From the NCBI GenBank assembly GCA_963575745.1, contig CAUYUJ010018640.1, positions 60,001 to 124,000 on the forward strand: 64,000 nucleotides of DNA. The letters run 5' to 3'. Under the pieces are notes generated by a model. That model searched no databases. It saw nothing but the letters and a program-made list of their open reading frames with translations, and was not told the DNA's origin. The translations under genes and the position numbers were made by a program. This stretch comes from Prorocentrum cordatum. Lineage: Eukaryota; Sar; Dinophyceae; Prorocentrales; Prorocentraceae. Positions 21,187-31,885 of this stretch are shown piece after piece (the stretch's first letter is position 1; every line of letters starts with the position of its first letter).

Positions 21187-22139
21187 GGTGCCCTCTCCAC
21201 GGAGATCCACAAGAAGCGCCACAGGAGCCAGAGGATCAGGTCCAAGCAGATCAACGAAGACACGATCCTCGGCCCAACCACCCCGCCATCCGCCGACGAG
21301 GTCCGGTTGGATGCGGGCCTGGCCAGCCCTCGCACCCCTCGGGGTGCACGCTCGCGGCTAGCCCGCAAAGAGCGGACCGCGGCGACGCTGGATCTGGTCC
21401 AGCCGCTGGCCCTGGGGCGGGCGCGCGAGAGCCTGCCGGCGCCGCCTGCCCACCCCATGGTGGGCGGGGAGCGCTACGGCGAGTGGCTCCGCGACCAGCG
21501 GACGGAGGTGATGCAGCAGAAGCTGAGCGAGGGCACCCGCAGCGGGTGCGAGGGCGGCTGGCGGCAGTGGACTGCGCACCGCGCTGCCCAGGGGCTGGGT
21601 CCGTGGCTCCAGGGCCGGGGCCGCGCCGAGCGGACCAGCGACGAGGACGCCTTGATCGACTTCGTGGTCATCTTGGCGGCGGCGCTGTCGCGGACCGAAT
21701 GGACGGTGAAGCAGAAGCTGTTCGCCATCAGGTACGCCCACCTGATGGTCGGGCACGGCGACCCGCTGCTTCACCCGGGACGGCTCTGGACGACCCTAGC
21801 CGGCCTAAAAAGGCTCCAAGGGCCCAGCAGCAGGCGAAAGAGGCCGGTCACCCCGCGGATGTTGCTGTGGCTCAAGCAGCACATCCATGCAGGTGCGGGG
21901 TTGTCCCAGGCCGACGCCGCCACGCTGTGCGCCGCGGTGCTCCTCGCCTTCTTCCTGTGAGGGCGTCGGAGTACCTGGTGGTGGCGGGGAGGTCGTGGTC
22001 CGTCGAAAGGGTGGTCCACGGCGAGGACATCGAGGAGAGGCTCGAGGGGGAGCGCGCCGGCCAGTTCGCCCGGGCCGACGAGTGCGTGCTGCACACCGAG
22101 GGCTCGAAGACGGACCAGTACAATGAGGGGGCGGTGCGC
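21187..22139 (+). pseudogene. Tyrosine recombinase of the DIRS-like element
   Basis: Frame 1 to 21960 holds the N-terminal core-binding domain (YGEWLRDQRTEVMQQKLSEG, GCEGGWRQWTAHRAAQG, DEDALIDFVVILAAALSRTE, VKQKLFAIRYAHLMVGHGDP) and LWTTLAGLKRLQG, KRPVTPRMLLWLKQHI and AVLLAFFL. One lost base moves the reading to frame 3, where RASEYLVVAG supplies the first catalytic Arg (21960-21962) and EGSKTDQYNEGAVRN supplies the beta-hairpin Lys. Homology stops at about 22140, where the satellite begins, so the C-terminal HxxR and nucleophilic Tyr are absent. These enzymes integrate the circular DNA copy without target duplication. Confidence 0.75.
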
Positions 22140-23110
22140 AACCGCGGCCCTTGCTCCCTGCGCATCGCCCACCCAGTACAACGTTCCGTGGCTTCAGAAG
22201 GGGGCTCCACGGAAGGCCCCGGTGGCACCGCCAGCATGCGCCCGCCACCACCCAGCACAGCCCTTGCCCCCTGCGTTTCACCCACACAGTACAGCGCTTC
22301 GTGGCCCCATAGGGAACCCCACCGAAGTCCCCAATGGTACCGCGCGCATGCGTCCGCCACCACCCAGCACGGCCCTTGCTCCTTGCGTATCACCCGCCCA
22401 GTACAACGCTTCGTGGCCCCACAAGGGGCTCCACCGAAGTTCCCAATGGCACCGCCCGCATGCGTCCGCCACCACCCAGCACAGCCCTTGCTCCCTGCGT
22501 TTCGCCCACCCAGTAAAGCGTTTCGTGGGACCATAGGGAGCTCCACCGAAGGTCTCAGTGGCACCACCCGCGTGCGTCCGCCACCACCCAGCACAGCCCT
22601 TGCTCACTGCCACCCAGTACAGCGTTTCGTGGCCCAGCCCCATAGGGAGCTCCACCGAAGGTCCCAGTGGCACCGCCCGCATGCGTCCGCCACCACCCAG
22701 CACAGCCCTTGCTCCCTGCGTTTCACCCACCCAGTAAAGCGTTGCGTGGCCCCATAAAGGGGGCCCCACCGAAGGTCCCAGTAGCACCGCCCGCATGCGT
22801 CCGCCACTGCCCAGCACAGCCGTTGCTCCCTGCGTTTCACCCACCCAGTACAGCGTTCCGTGGCCCCATAGGGGGGCTCCACCGAAGGTCCCAGTAGCAC
22901 CGCCCGCATGCGTCCGCCACCACCCAGCGCGGCCCTTGCTACCTGCGTTTCGCCCACCCAGCACAGCGCTGCGTGGCCCCATAGGGGGGCTCCACCGAAG
23001 GTCCCAATGGCACCGCCCGCATGCGTCCGCCACCACCCAGCGCGGCCCTTGCTACCTGCGCTTCGCCCACCCAGCACAGCGCTGCGTGGCCCAATAGGGA
23101 GCGCCACCGA
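22140..23110 (+). repeat. 112-bp satellite array, about eight copies
   Basis: The word GCATGCGTCCGCCACCACCC recurs at about 22234, 22347, 22459, 22570, 22680, 22793, 22907 and 23019, a period near 112 bases. Each unit also has CGTTTCGTGGCCCCATAGGG and GCTCCACCGAAGGTCCC. Units differ by a few substitutions and 1-3 base indels. Open frames here (PPACVRHHPA on +, VLGGGGRMRAVP on -) are repeat artefacts. About 64 bases of the unit match the 30960-31885 satellite in inverse orientation. Confidence 0.9.
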
Positions 23111-23166
23111 AGAATATATGACAATTGCGGAACACACAACTGCATATGGTTGGGTCCTTCGCCAGG

Positions 23167-24394
23167 CTAATTAATTTTCGTCGGTGCTGTCTCGTGCGTT
23201 TCGCGCATAGTATAGACTTGATCTGACTTTTCAATGATCGGGCGCTTGCTTGCTGGCGTCCGCCCAATGTCCAGATTAAGTCCTTCAAGCTGTCTCAGTG
23301 GTGACACGTGGCTTCCAGGGCCTACGACATCTCCCGCTTTATGTGCATATCCGAAGTAAATCCCCGCGACCATCGCCCCGCTTGCTTTGGCAGTTCGAAA
23401 CCGAGATTCGGGGGGAGGCACGAAGCGAACGAGAGATCCAAACGGGAGGAGCGGTGCTGAAAACTCGTGTCCGAATCTTCGCTTCCATGACGATTCACCT
23501 TCGTCAGGGATCCTCGTATTGTAGCAGAGACAGAAGTATCTAACGGCGTGCGTCCAAAAGGGTAGCGGGAGGGCCTGCCTGCATCAGCAATGCTCGAGTC
23601 CCCATCTGAACAATTCCATTGGGCCGTTCAGCAACAGCCATGAGCTTTTCATTGCCAGGGATGGTAGGGCCATGCGCGATCTTTAGTTCAATGCACGCGC
23701 GCGCAAGTTCTCTTGCACCATCTGTATAATGATAATATAACTTCTCTCCTGGGGCTCTGAGGTTAATTCAAACATTACACACGTGAACCGCAGATTTATC
23801 GTGTACACCCTGCGCTGCGAGGAAATCTGTCGCCCGGTCGCGAAAAGTCACGCGCGCGGTCTCGTCGTGGAGCCCCCGCGATAGGTCATCCATCGCAAGC
23901 CAGTGATCCATTGTGGTCAGGTGTCCGGATTATGTTAGGTTCGCGTATGGTCGAGGTAGCCTCATCCCCTTATTATGCGCCTTTCTTCGTTGGCGTCTTA
24001 CAGCTTTTGCCCAGTTGGCCCAGTTGCACACCGAGCAAAAGGGGTTATTAGGAGTATGAGTTTGGAAGTGCGAGAGAGAGGCCGCGCTCTTCTTGAGTCG
24101 CTCGGTCGCTGAGACCGGCACCTCAACCTCAACATCATCTGGGTCAATATCAAGTGGTACGTCGAGGTCAACAAGGCCAACACCACCCGAGCCCTCACTT
24201 GCGTCCTCGTTCTGGCCCGGTGCAGCGACAATCGTGATAGAGTCCAGTCCATGTCGTAAGGCAAGGTCCCCGAATCTCCATAAATGAGAGCTCCGCATCA
24301 CGGCCGCGCAACCATAGGCTAAGCCGTGCCGTGGATCAATGCAACCGACGACTGAGTCGCGATTGGAGGCAATTGAGGGACTTACCAAGCCCAT
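23167..24394 (-). pseudogene. Integrase of the copia-like element
   Basis: The N-terminal zinc-binding motif is LSHFQTHTPNNPFCSVCNWA (H-x3-H-x6-C-x2-C) near 24000-24070. Downstream on the - strand the catalytic core can be read: MDHWLAMDDLSRGLHDET (first Asp), YYHYTDGARELARACIEL (second Asp), AVAERPNGIVQMGTRALL (Glu), and MQAGLPLPFWTHAVRYFCL after a frame change, then the C-terminal part FRTAKASGAMVAGIYFGYAH. The core is interrupted by a TGA (HVCNV-stop-INLRAPGEK). Integrase inserts element DNA into the host genome; this copy cannot be translated in one piece. Confidence 0.75.
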
Positions 24395-24731
24395 GGCGCC
24401 AGTGGGTGTCTTGCCCCACCCGTACTCATGAGCAGTCTGAGGCGAGCACTAGAAACAAGTGACGGTATCCGTGGAGTCTAGGCCAAATGGGAAAGGGCAG
24501 TCAGCTGGAGCTGGCATGCCATCCGCGTAGCCATGGTTACCAATCATATCATGTGACAGAATCATGTGTATGCGGGTCTATTGTTACGCGACTCTGAATT
24601 GAGTGGGGCGGAGGACCTCCCGCAGATTCCACGTCATTCAGAAATGTCTTGACGCCTGACGTCGCGCAACACCACCGCTCGGGAGCCGCAGGTTTCCCGG
24701 CGGCGACCGCGCACATCCACTGACCCAGCGC

Positions 24732-25265
24732 CTATCTGCCAGACAGGGTCGAGTATGGTATCTTGTCCGCAACGATCAGGTCTACTCTATGACCGTTAGG
24801 GAGAAGAAAGTAGGGTCGCTGGCCGGCTGGCCAAACGAAGCTAAAGCCGTGATCCATGTACCGCTCTCCTACTGAGATGACCGCCGGTGCTTCCGGCATG
24901 ACCAATGCTCCGAAGTTCCCACCCGTGAAATTAGGGCATGCGACGCAAACTGAACCGAGGTCCCTCGAGGATCCCCCGGCAGTGTTCAAGGTAATTGCAT
25001 CTTCAAGTCGTTTTATCACACTCATTGCCCCTGCAGCCCGAATGAACCTCTCACCAAGAAGGTTGTGTCCACAGCCCGTATCGACTATGAACCAAAGCGT
25101 TCCGAGGTGCACAGACGTTCTCTCTCTGCACCCCGCGGCGGATGCGCCGCCTTGGACAACCTCCTCCTGCCCCTCAGACTCTAGCCAAAGATGCCGAACT
25201 TCATCAGCTAAATCAGATGCCCTTAGCTGAGCATCTCTCAGCGATGCTTTCCACTCGGTTTGCAT
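24732..25265 (-). pseudogene. Retroviral-type aspartic protease of the copia-like element
   Basis: The 177-codon frame contains LWFIVDTGCGHNLLG, the DTG active-site triplet of retropepsins in the expected context, followed by the flap-like region and ALVMPEAPAVISVGERYMD and FSFVWPAGQRPYFLLPNGHR, which recur in dinoflagellate copia-like polyproteins. The enzyme would cleave the element's Gag-Pol. The frame ends at 24732, before integrase homology begins in another frame at 24394, so the polyprotein is broken between them. Confidence 0.75.
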
Positions 25266-25852
25266 TCGTCGGCACTCTTGCTTTGGAAACCTCCATCGAC
25301 CGTCAATACTCGAAGGCAGCTCTCATTGCCTGTAGCGACGTACCTTTCTTCGAGTGGCAGTGGGTTCCCGAGTCGAGGGGTGAAGCTGGACAGTAAGTCC
25401 TCGTCGAGCCGCTTGCGCGTGCATGACGCAATTTTCTTGCGGGGCTCATCGCAAAACAATGCGATGGTTTCCCTTGGAAGAGGACGAAGTTGAACAAGGA
25501 TAGCGACACATGTGGTCGACTTCTCCTTACGTTTATTTTGTGTCTCGGAAGCGGGAACAGCTTCCTCGGACAAATTGTGATCTAGCATATGCACTACGTG
25601 ATTCAACCATTAACAGATGATCGTTCGGATTTTTTTGGAGGCCAGAAGAAACCTTAGCGAATGGGGCAGGGCACGCGGGAAGGGCTCGACTGGCTGTGCC
25701 AGGCGGCCTATGCCTACATCTCCCCCGTCGGCTAAGCCGATGCGGGCGCCGTGATAATTGTATATGGCGCGAGCAAGCGTTATCATGAAAAGGAAGATGT
25801 ACGTGATAATATTTATGGCACTGGCCCACAACGCGCCAGTGCCCTGCCATCG

Positions 25853-26629
25853 TCACGGATGACTAGGTGTGTTCTTCGCAAACCAGCAATCCTTGCCACG
25901 CGAGTAGGCTCCTCTTTCAGTGAACACCCTGCGCGGTTTATCTTTCCCCTTTCCTTTGCCCCCGCCTGTCTGCTTCCCACGACATTTATTCGATTCACGA
26001 CTTCGCGGGGGATCTCCCGGCACCGCGTCGGCGGCATTGGCAGCGGCGGAGTCAGCTTGCCTGGTGGTTCTCTGGTAGCCCGAAGATTTTCCGGCCTCTA
26101 GCTGCGCCTCTTCGCATTCGCCCCGCTTGATCTTCTCGGCCTCAGTCAAACCTCTGCGTTGCATGTAACATCCGCTCTGAGGGCCCTTACAATTGCGGGG
26201 GTCTCGCGGGCATGCGTAGCATGCCATCTTGCTCTGACGTTCTCGCGAGGCCTCTGATTGACTTCTCGTCCGCAGTTGTGCCGCACTCGAGTTGCCGAAC
26301 TTGTTCGATGGGGTCGAGGGGCGAGGTCTGTCCTTACTTTTTGGGCCCTTGCTCCCAGATCTCTCCTGCCTGCCTCTGCGGTCGTTCTTTCCGACGGCTG
26401 CCTTTTGATCATTGCCCGCCCCCGGCTGTGCCGGTGCGGCAGGTGTCTTAGGCTTCCTATGGTTATAGGGACAGACTTGCCCCGCTTCGGGGCAGCTCTT
26501 TCCTTGCTTCACGAATTTGCAAGCTGTCTCACCTTCGGTCCTTCCGTTTGCTGTCTTGTCCGCAGGCAATCCCAATGTGTATGATGGCTGCCATAGCGGA
26601 GGCCTGTCGTCCACCGCCAGCGCCCTCAC
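25853..26629 (-). pseudogene. Gag zinc-finger region of the copia-like element
   Basis: The frame holds a CCCH finger, ACKFVKQGKSCPEAGQVCPY followed by NH (C-x8-C-x6-C-x3-H), then a long Lys/Arg/Ser-rich linker. A second cluster follows (ACPRDPRNCKGPQSGCY), then a basic Gly/Lys-rich tail ending CWFAKNTPSHP. CCCH fingers here bind the element RNA in dinoflagellate copia-like gags. It sits between the helical gag part and the protease, as expected. Confidence 0.65.
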
Positions 26630-27559
26630 TCCTTCCTCCTGCCAGGCGAACCTGTTTATTTTTAGAATTGAGGGTTGATGTTGCCCACTTTTCTCGACCG
26701 CGCATCATAAGCGATTCAACCTGGTACAAAAGCCACTGATACGAACGCATCCCTGTATCTGGAGCGTCTGTCGACAACTCATACCATTGCATTGCGTAGT
26801 CAAGCCTCGGAACCTGGTTGATCTGTTCATAGAAATGCGCATGAATTCAAGCCTTCATTTCATCCGACGGTTCCCTGGCGCCATACAGTTCTTGGTACCG
26901 CTCAATCCATTCACTGTAGAAGTGATGCAAATCCTGGTTGGGCTTCTGTCGATCAATCGTTATTTTGAACAGATCGCGACATATCCAGCGTTGTCCGTTT
27001 TCGGACCTGACAGGGCACCAAAGGCATATAGCGCGGAGCATTTCTCGTCCCGCAAGGAGACGTCCCTCAATCTGGCAAGAGTGCTCCATGCCGTTGATTT
27101 GCGAAAGCAAATGCGTGCGTTGCACTGACAATTTGCTGTCACGCTTCATCTTGGCGAACTTGTCCAACATATTTGCGGCGATCATCGTATCAAGGCGCAT
27201 CGACGCCCCGGAGTTTGGGAGGTTCTCCTTCGGCACCTCGGGTTCCATTGCTTCAGTGATCCACGTTTGCGCAGCCTTGACATCACGCCACGACCCGGTG
27301 CTCTAATACAATGTTGTTTCCATCCACGCGGTGTCTGGACGCTTGGGATGTCTAGTAGATTTAGCTTTTTATTATTTCCAAAGCTTCGCCACTTCGCGTC
27401 CATTTGACTGTTATTGAATGGTTGCATAGCTGGGTCATGGTGACCATTCGATCCTCCACCGCCGTCTCTGTCTGGGTCACTTCCGCCTCCAGGTCCCCCA
27501 GGAGGGTCCTTGGGTGGCTGTGGCTTGCCCGTCTGGTCAAATTGAATTGCTGCAATCAT
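26529..27559 (-). pseudogene. Gag helical region of the copia-like element
   Basis: Two overlapping - strand frames carry gag-like helical sequence. At 26847-27248: ASMRLDTMIAANMLDKFAKM and FYSEWIERYQELYGAREPSD. At 26529-26792: MQWYELSTDAPDTGMRSYQW and VESLMMRGREKWATSTLNSK. Upstream (27182-27559) is a Gly/Pro/Asp-rich stretch (PPKDPPGGPGGGSDPDRDGG). The two parts need a frame change to join. A structural role is inferred from position. Confidence 0.5.
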
Positions 27560-27703
27560 GCCGGCACCTGGCGCAGCGCTTCGATTATCTCTCTGGTCAT
27601 CGCCATGTCCGCCCGGACCTCCGCCTCCTTCACCGGTCGCGGCTGAGCCGATGGTGAAGGGGTGGCGACCAGGCAGATCGAAGTTGTCAGGAGGCCCTGA
27701 AAC

Positions 27704-28497
27704 TTACACGTTGAACGGAACGTCCCAAGGTCTCTCTCCCCCAACGTACTCTTGCATCGAACCTTCATTAGTATCGTAAGATTTCTCAATAGCCGGCCCC
27801 GGAATGAAATGTGACTTTGCGAGGGGGCGCGCGGGTGCAAGCGGAGCTGTCAATGAAGGCATTCGACCGCAATCTATTTTGGTCGATTTGAATATCGGCA
27901 TCCCCATCAGATCGGCGAGGTTGATTACTCTTTGTTCCGATCTGTGGTCATTCGGCAAGTCCGAGTGGCTCGGTGCCGTCTTTGCGGAGTCGCCATTGTC
28001 ACGGGGAAAGCCACGCGCGCCGACTGGGCCCCCCTCTCTCTCGAGATCGTCTCGCCGCTGGAGCTGCATGTTCCAGGCGAGCTCCGCGCCCCTTTTGTAA
28101 TCGAGCCCGAGTGAATCCTGCGCGCGGGCTTAGAACGCCCCGCGCAAATCTCGACGATAGAGTCTGGACAAATATGACAGCACTGACCTGCGTTGGCTGT
28201 TCGAGTCTGATCTTGCTTGTCGCCGTCTCTACGTGCCGGGCGAGCAGCGGTCGGGTTCGGAGGTGGTTCAACATGCAGCGGCTGTGCCGGCGGCGATCCA
28301 AGCCTCTCAGTTGAGCCCGCCTTTGTCGTCGAAGACGCGGGTGCAAACTCAACTTTTCTCGTGGCTTCTGTCGCGCGCCGCCTGGGTGTCCGAGCCCGTC
28401 CCAACGATTCCCTGTCATTTCGCTGTTGTTCCAGGTCAGCTCTAAACCTCCTGTGCCCTTCGCTCATTGCACCAGCGGCAAGAACATTGCGTTTCAT
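27704..28497 (-). pseudogene. Leader region of the copia-like element, weak frames
   Basis: Several overlapping - strand frames (27704-28069 and 27925-28497) have charged, Arg/Ser-rich products with no recognisable domain. They lie between the coiled-coil and gag-like segments in the same orientation and are best taken as decayed leader coding sequence. Confidence 0.3.
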
Positions 28498-28948
28498 TTG
28501 CTCGTCTGCTTGCCCTTTTCAGCTGGCCCCAGGGAGCGGCCATGTGCCTCTGGCCCTCACTTCTGATTGCCTGTACCTTCTGCTCATGTTCTCGAGGGGC
28601 ACGCAGGGCTTCCGTTTTTACCTTTTCGGCCTGGAGCCTAGCAGCTTCGAGTAGATAACGGAGCTCCTGATTTTCACGCGCAGCTTGTTCTCGAACTTCT
28701 TTCTCTCCTTCCCTCCCGGCAGCGTCAGCCATTTCTCTGTATTCAGCTCTCTCTTTCTCGGCCTGCTGATGAGGAGCTGTCGACATTTGCTCTGCCATAT
28801 GTTTAATCACTCTTTTCTCGTCCTCCTCTTGCGCAGAACGTCGCTGCGCCACATCAGCGATTCCTGCCGCGCTGGCTTCTGCGCGCTGCATCCGTCTCTG
28901 CGCATCTTCCGCAATAGCAATTCTCTCTTGTTCGACTTGTTGTGCCAT
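28442..28948 (-). pseudogene. Coiled-coil segment of the copia-like element
   Basis: A 168-codon - strand frame, rich in Glu, Gln, Arg and Ala, starts MAQQVEQERIAIAEDAQRRM and continues QQAEKERAEYREMADAAGRE and LRYLLEAARLQAEKVKTEAL. It predicts a long coiled coil. It ends with a Cys-containing patch CSCRWCNERRAQEV. Probably part of an extended gag. Another domain-free frame overlaps on the + strand. Confidence 0.5.
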
Positions 28949-29444
28949 TGCAGTCTTTCTGCTTCGGATGCTGGCATCTGTTTGGCCTCGTCAGCGGCCC
29001 CCCCCTCAACTTGCCCCTCGAGAATATCAATGAATTTGGGCACTCGCAGCTCTCAATAGCTGTCGATCCGGCTTGTTTTTCTTTTCGCATTCCTGAATGG
29101 CTACGCAACGGCAGTTGCGTTCCTCCAACTCAACGCATTCTCCGCAGAGCCATGCAACATTGCACTTGGGACATGCATTCGAACAGTGCGAGCGCGCTGG
29201 CCTAAGACACGCCCCCCCCGGTTCGCGTGCTTTTCCCAGACATCGGTTCTCCGCCTGCGGCGGGCGCCTAGGTCCAGCGTTCCAGCAGCTATCCCATTAT
29301 CGAAAAGCTACTGGTAGTCCTTTTTGATGATAACCGAGGTGACTCAGGGGCATTGAATCCTGTGGAACTGGAGCGCCCGGCCCTCGGGGTGTCCTACGTC
29401 CCCTACTGGAGGCGGGAGTATGCTGTTCCCTTGTTCTTACACCC

Positions 29445-30490
29445 TTATTGATGAAATCGACATTGCTTCTGTGCCAGCTCGTCTCTTTCGTCCTGCATTG
29501 CCAGTTCATCAAGTTCTGGCGCCCTGTCCCTGCGTGACCTCGTCAACGTGAAGTATGGTTGGTGAAGGCCTCTTGGCAAAGAGGAAGCATTCAGGTCATC
29601 ATCCTCATTCTTAGGCTTCTTTACCCGTGGAAGTGGAGTCGTTCCTGTAGGCTCTCCCGCATGCCCTACCGCGCCGAAGCCTTCGGGCGAGTTCGACCTC
29701 GGCTGGGCCGACGAACTCTTGCCTTGATCTGGGCTTCCTCCATCTCCAATATTATCATCCGAATCGAGAATAGCCCGTTGGATTGCATCGACATAGTCAA
29801 CTGTCTCGCCCTCAGACGGGCCTGCGCCTGGGGCGAGCCCGTCGGACCCATCAGCGAGGGGATTATAGTGATGAGATGGGCCAGGCGAACTATGTAATTG
29901 AGTGTACTCTTCATTCCTCTGAATTGAATGCGAGCTGTCCCTTTCAGATGGTGCATCGCTCTTTTCCTCATCCTGACCGTGAATATCAAACTGCACTGCG
30001 TTTCCTGTGCCTGTGCTACAGTTGCCTTGATCTAGCGTTTCTCCGGGCACTTGTTCCCGCAGCTTCTCCATCTCATGGGCGTGCCGGCACTCGATTAGAT
30101 GGCCCCCCGGCGGGAGTTTTGGCTGCGCCATGCCTCCCACCTGGGGTTTGTTCCCTTACTGCTGTCATCGAATCGACCGGGGAGTCCCCTTCTGTTAAAT
30201 CGAACACAGTTTTCGGCGCTCGCCAGTCTGGGAGGCGAAGAGAGCTAGGTCGCCTCATAGGCGCCTGCATCATGAATGCTCTCGGGACGATAACGTTCTT
30301 CTACTCTTCCGATGGGCCCTTCCCGTGGCCCCATGTCCTGCGAAGCTAACCGCTGTGCTGCATTTTCGGCTGATAACAAATCTTTTGACTGAGTAATTAT
30401 CCATAATCCCTGCAAGGTGTTCCGTTGATGTCTCTTGGTCAGTGGGCTTCGCCGATGACATGGGGGAGAAAGAATAATACCGTCAAGCAT
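29445..30490 (-). pseudogene. Acidic N-terminal segment of the copia-like element
   Basis: The 231-codon frame at 29445-30140 has ECRHAHEMEKLREQVPGETL, SDAPSERDSSHSIQRNEEYT, VDYVDAIQRAILDSDDNIGD and ending FTLTRSRRDRAPELDELAMQ. It is acidic and looks disordered. A further frame at 30245-30490 lies upstream in the same orientation. Composition is protein-like but no family was recognised. It is assigned to the element because strand and position fit. Confidence 0.35.
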
Positions 30491-30960
30491 GCAATAGGGT
30501 GACTATGCAGGGAGAAGGCCGGCCCGCCGGCCGACGCACGCGCGCGCGCCGCAGGCTCGTTCCTTTTCTGTTTCCCTAGAGCCAAACAGCTACAGGTAAA
30601 ACATCAAAGTCAAGGAGAGAAGCAGACAGTGCAAGCAAGGCTAAAGAGCAGGACTGGCAGCAGGATGGTGGTGCTGAAGGAGTGCACTGGCTGGGCCCGC
30701 AACAGACGCGGAGGAGAAGGACGACAAATCAACAACAACTGCGCGCATACAGCACAACGGCAAGCGGAAACGGAAGCACCAGATCACCTCTTCCGGGAAT
30801 CGGCAGAGTCGCCAAATCCTAGTGAATAATTCGCCGGACGAAGGACCCGACCATATGCAGGTGTGAATACCGCAGTTGTGATGCACTTTTTCTGTGGTAA
30901 TCCCTATGACGCAACGAACCGTGCTAGGGGTGTGCCGAAATGAATGGCGTGGTACACAAC
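30491..30960. other. Spacer between copia-like element and inverted satellite
   Basis: Contains an alternating CGCGCGCGCGCG run at 30538-30550 and no convincing coding sequence. Confidence 0.5.
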
Positions 30961-31885
30961 GCAAACGAAAACGAACAACACAATGCGGACTGCGCCACGG
31001 GGACCTTCGGTGGGGCTCCATATGGGGTCACGAAGCGCTGTGCTGGGTGAGGGAGACGCATGCGGACTGCGCCACGGGGACCTTCGGTGGAGTTCCCTAT
31101 GGGACCACCAAGCGTGTGAGGGGTGTGCCGACATGAGTGGCGGGGACGCATGCGGACTATGCCACCGGGACCTTCGGCGGAGCTCCTATGGGGCCACGAA
31201 GCGTGTGAGGGGTGTGCCTAAATGAATGGCGGGGGCGCGTGCGAACTGTGCCACTGGGACCTTCGGCGGAGCTACTATGGGGCCACGAAGCGTGTGAGGG
31301 CGTGCCGAAATATATGGCGGGGGCGCATGCGAACTGTGCCACTGGGGCCTCGGCGGAGCTCCTATGGGGCCACGAAACGAGTGAGTGGTGTGCCGAAGTG
31401 ACTGGCGGGGACGCATGCGAATTGTGCCACTGGGACCTTCGGCGGAGCTCTCCTATGGGGCCACGGAACATGTGAGGGGTGTGCCGAACTGAATGGCGGG
31501 GACGCATGCGAACTGTGCCACTGGGACCTTCGGCGGAACTCCTATGGGGCCACGAAACGTTTGAAGGGTGTGCCGAAATGCGCGGCGGGGGCGCATGCGA
31601 ACTGTGCCACTGGGACCTTTGGCGGAGCTCCTATGGGGCCACGAAACGTGTGAGGGGTGTGCCGAAATGAGTGGCGGGGACGCATGCGAACTGTGCCACT
31701 AGGACCTTCGGCGGAGCTCCTATGGGGTCACGAAGCGTGTGAGGGGCGTGCCGAAATTAATGGCAGGGGCGCGTGCGAACTGTGCCACTGGGACCTTCGG
31801 CGGAGCTCTCTTATGGGGCCACGAAGCGTGTGAGGGGTGTGCCGAAATGAATGGCGGGGGCGCGTGCGAACTGTGCCATTGGGAC
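30960..31885 (-). repeat. About 90-bp satellite array, ten copies, inverse to the 112-bp array
   Basis: The word GACGCATGCGAACTGTGCCA (or close variants) recurs at about 31057, 31146, 31237, 31325, 31412, 31502, 31591, 31680, 31771 and 31861. Each unit holds GGACCTTCGGCGGAGCTCC, TATGGGGCCACGAAGCG and TGTGAGGGGTGTGCCGAAAT. An early unit near 31035 has the GCTGTGCTGGGTG variant typical of the 112-bp family, linking the two. ORFs here are artefacts. Confidence 0.9.

Larger units (their letters stand above)
11392..22139 (+). mobile_element. Decayed DIRS-like (tyrosine recombinase) retroelement with a C5-methyltransferase domain
   Basis: Domain order on the + strand is gag-like region, reverse transcriptase, RNase H, cytosine-C5 methyltransferase-like domain, tyrosine recombinase. 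DIRS-type retroelements replace the DDE integrase with a tyrosine recombinase. Acquisition of cytosine methyltransferases by retrotransposons, dinoflagellate ones included, has been described. The left edge carries one satellite monomer and the right edge runs directly into the 112-bp satellite. In-frame stops (12827, 14023, 17319, 21184) and several frameshifts show that the copy is dead. Boundaries are approximate. Confidence 0.75.
23167..30490 (-). mobile_element. Decayed, truncated Ty1/copia-like retrotransposon
   Basis: On the - strand, from high to low coordinate: acidic and coiled-coil leader ORFs, gag-like helical region, CCCH zinc finger, DTG protease, HHCC zinc-binding and DDE core of integrase. 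Protease followed by integrase with no RT between them is the Ty1/copia order. RT and RNase H, expected below 23167, are absent; the sequence meets the 112-bp satellite at about 23110. No LTRs were identified. Frames are broken throughout. Confidence 0.75.

Noticed and set aside
22278-23137. Overlapping long frames on both strands (GGGGRMRAV and PPACVRHH types)
   Set aside because: Translation of the 112-bp satellite; near-identical peptides repeat at the monomer period.
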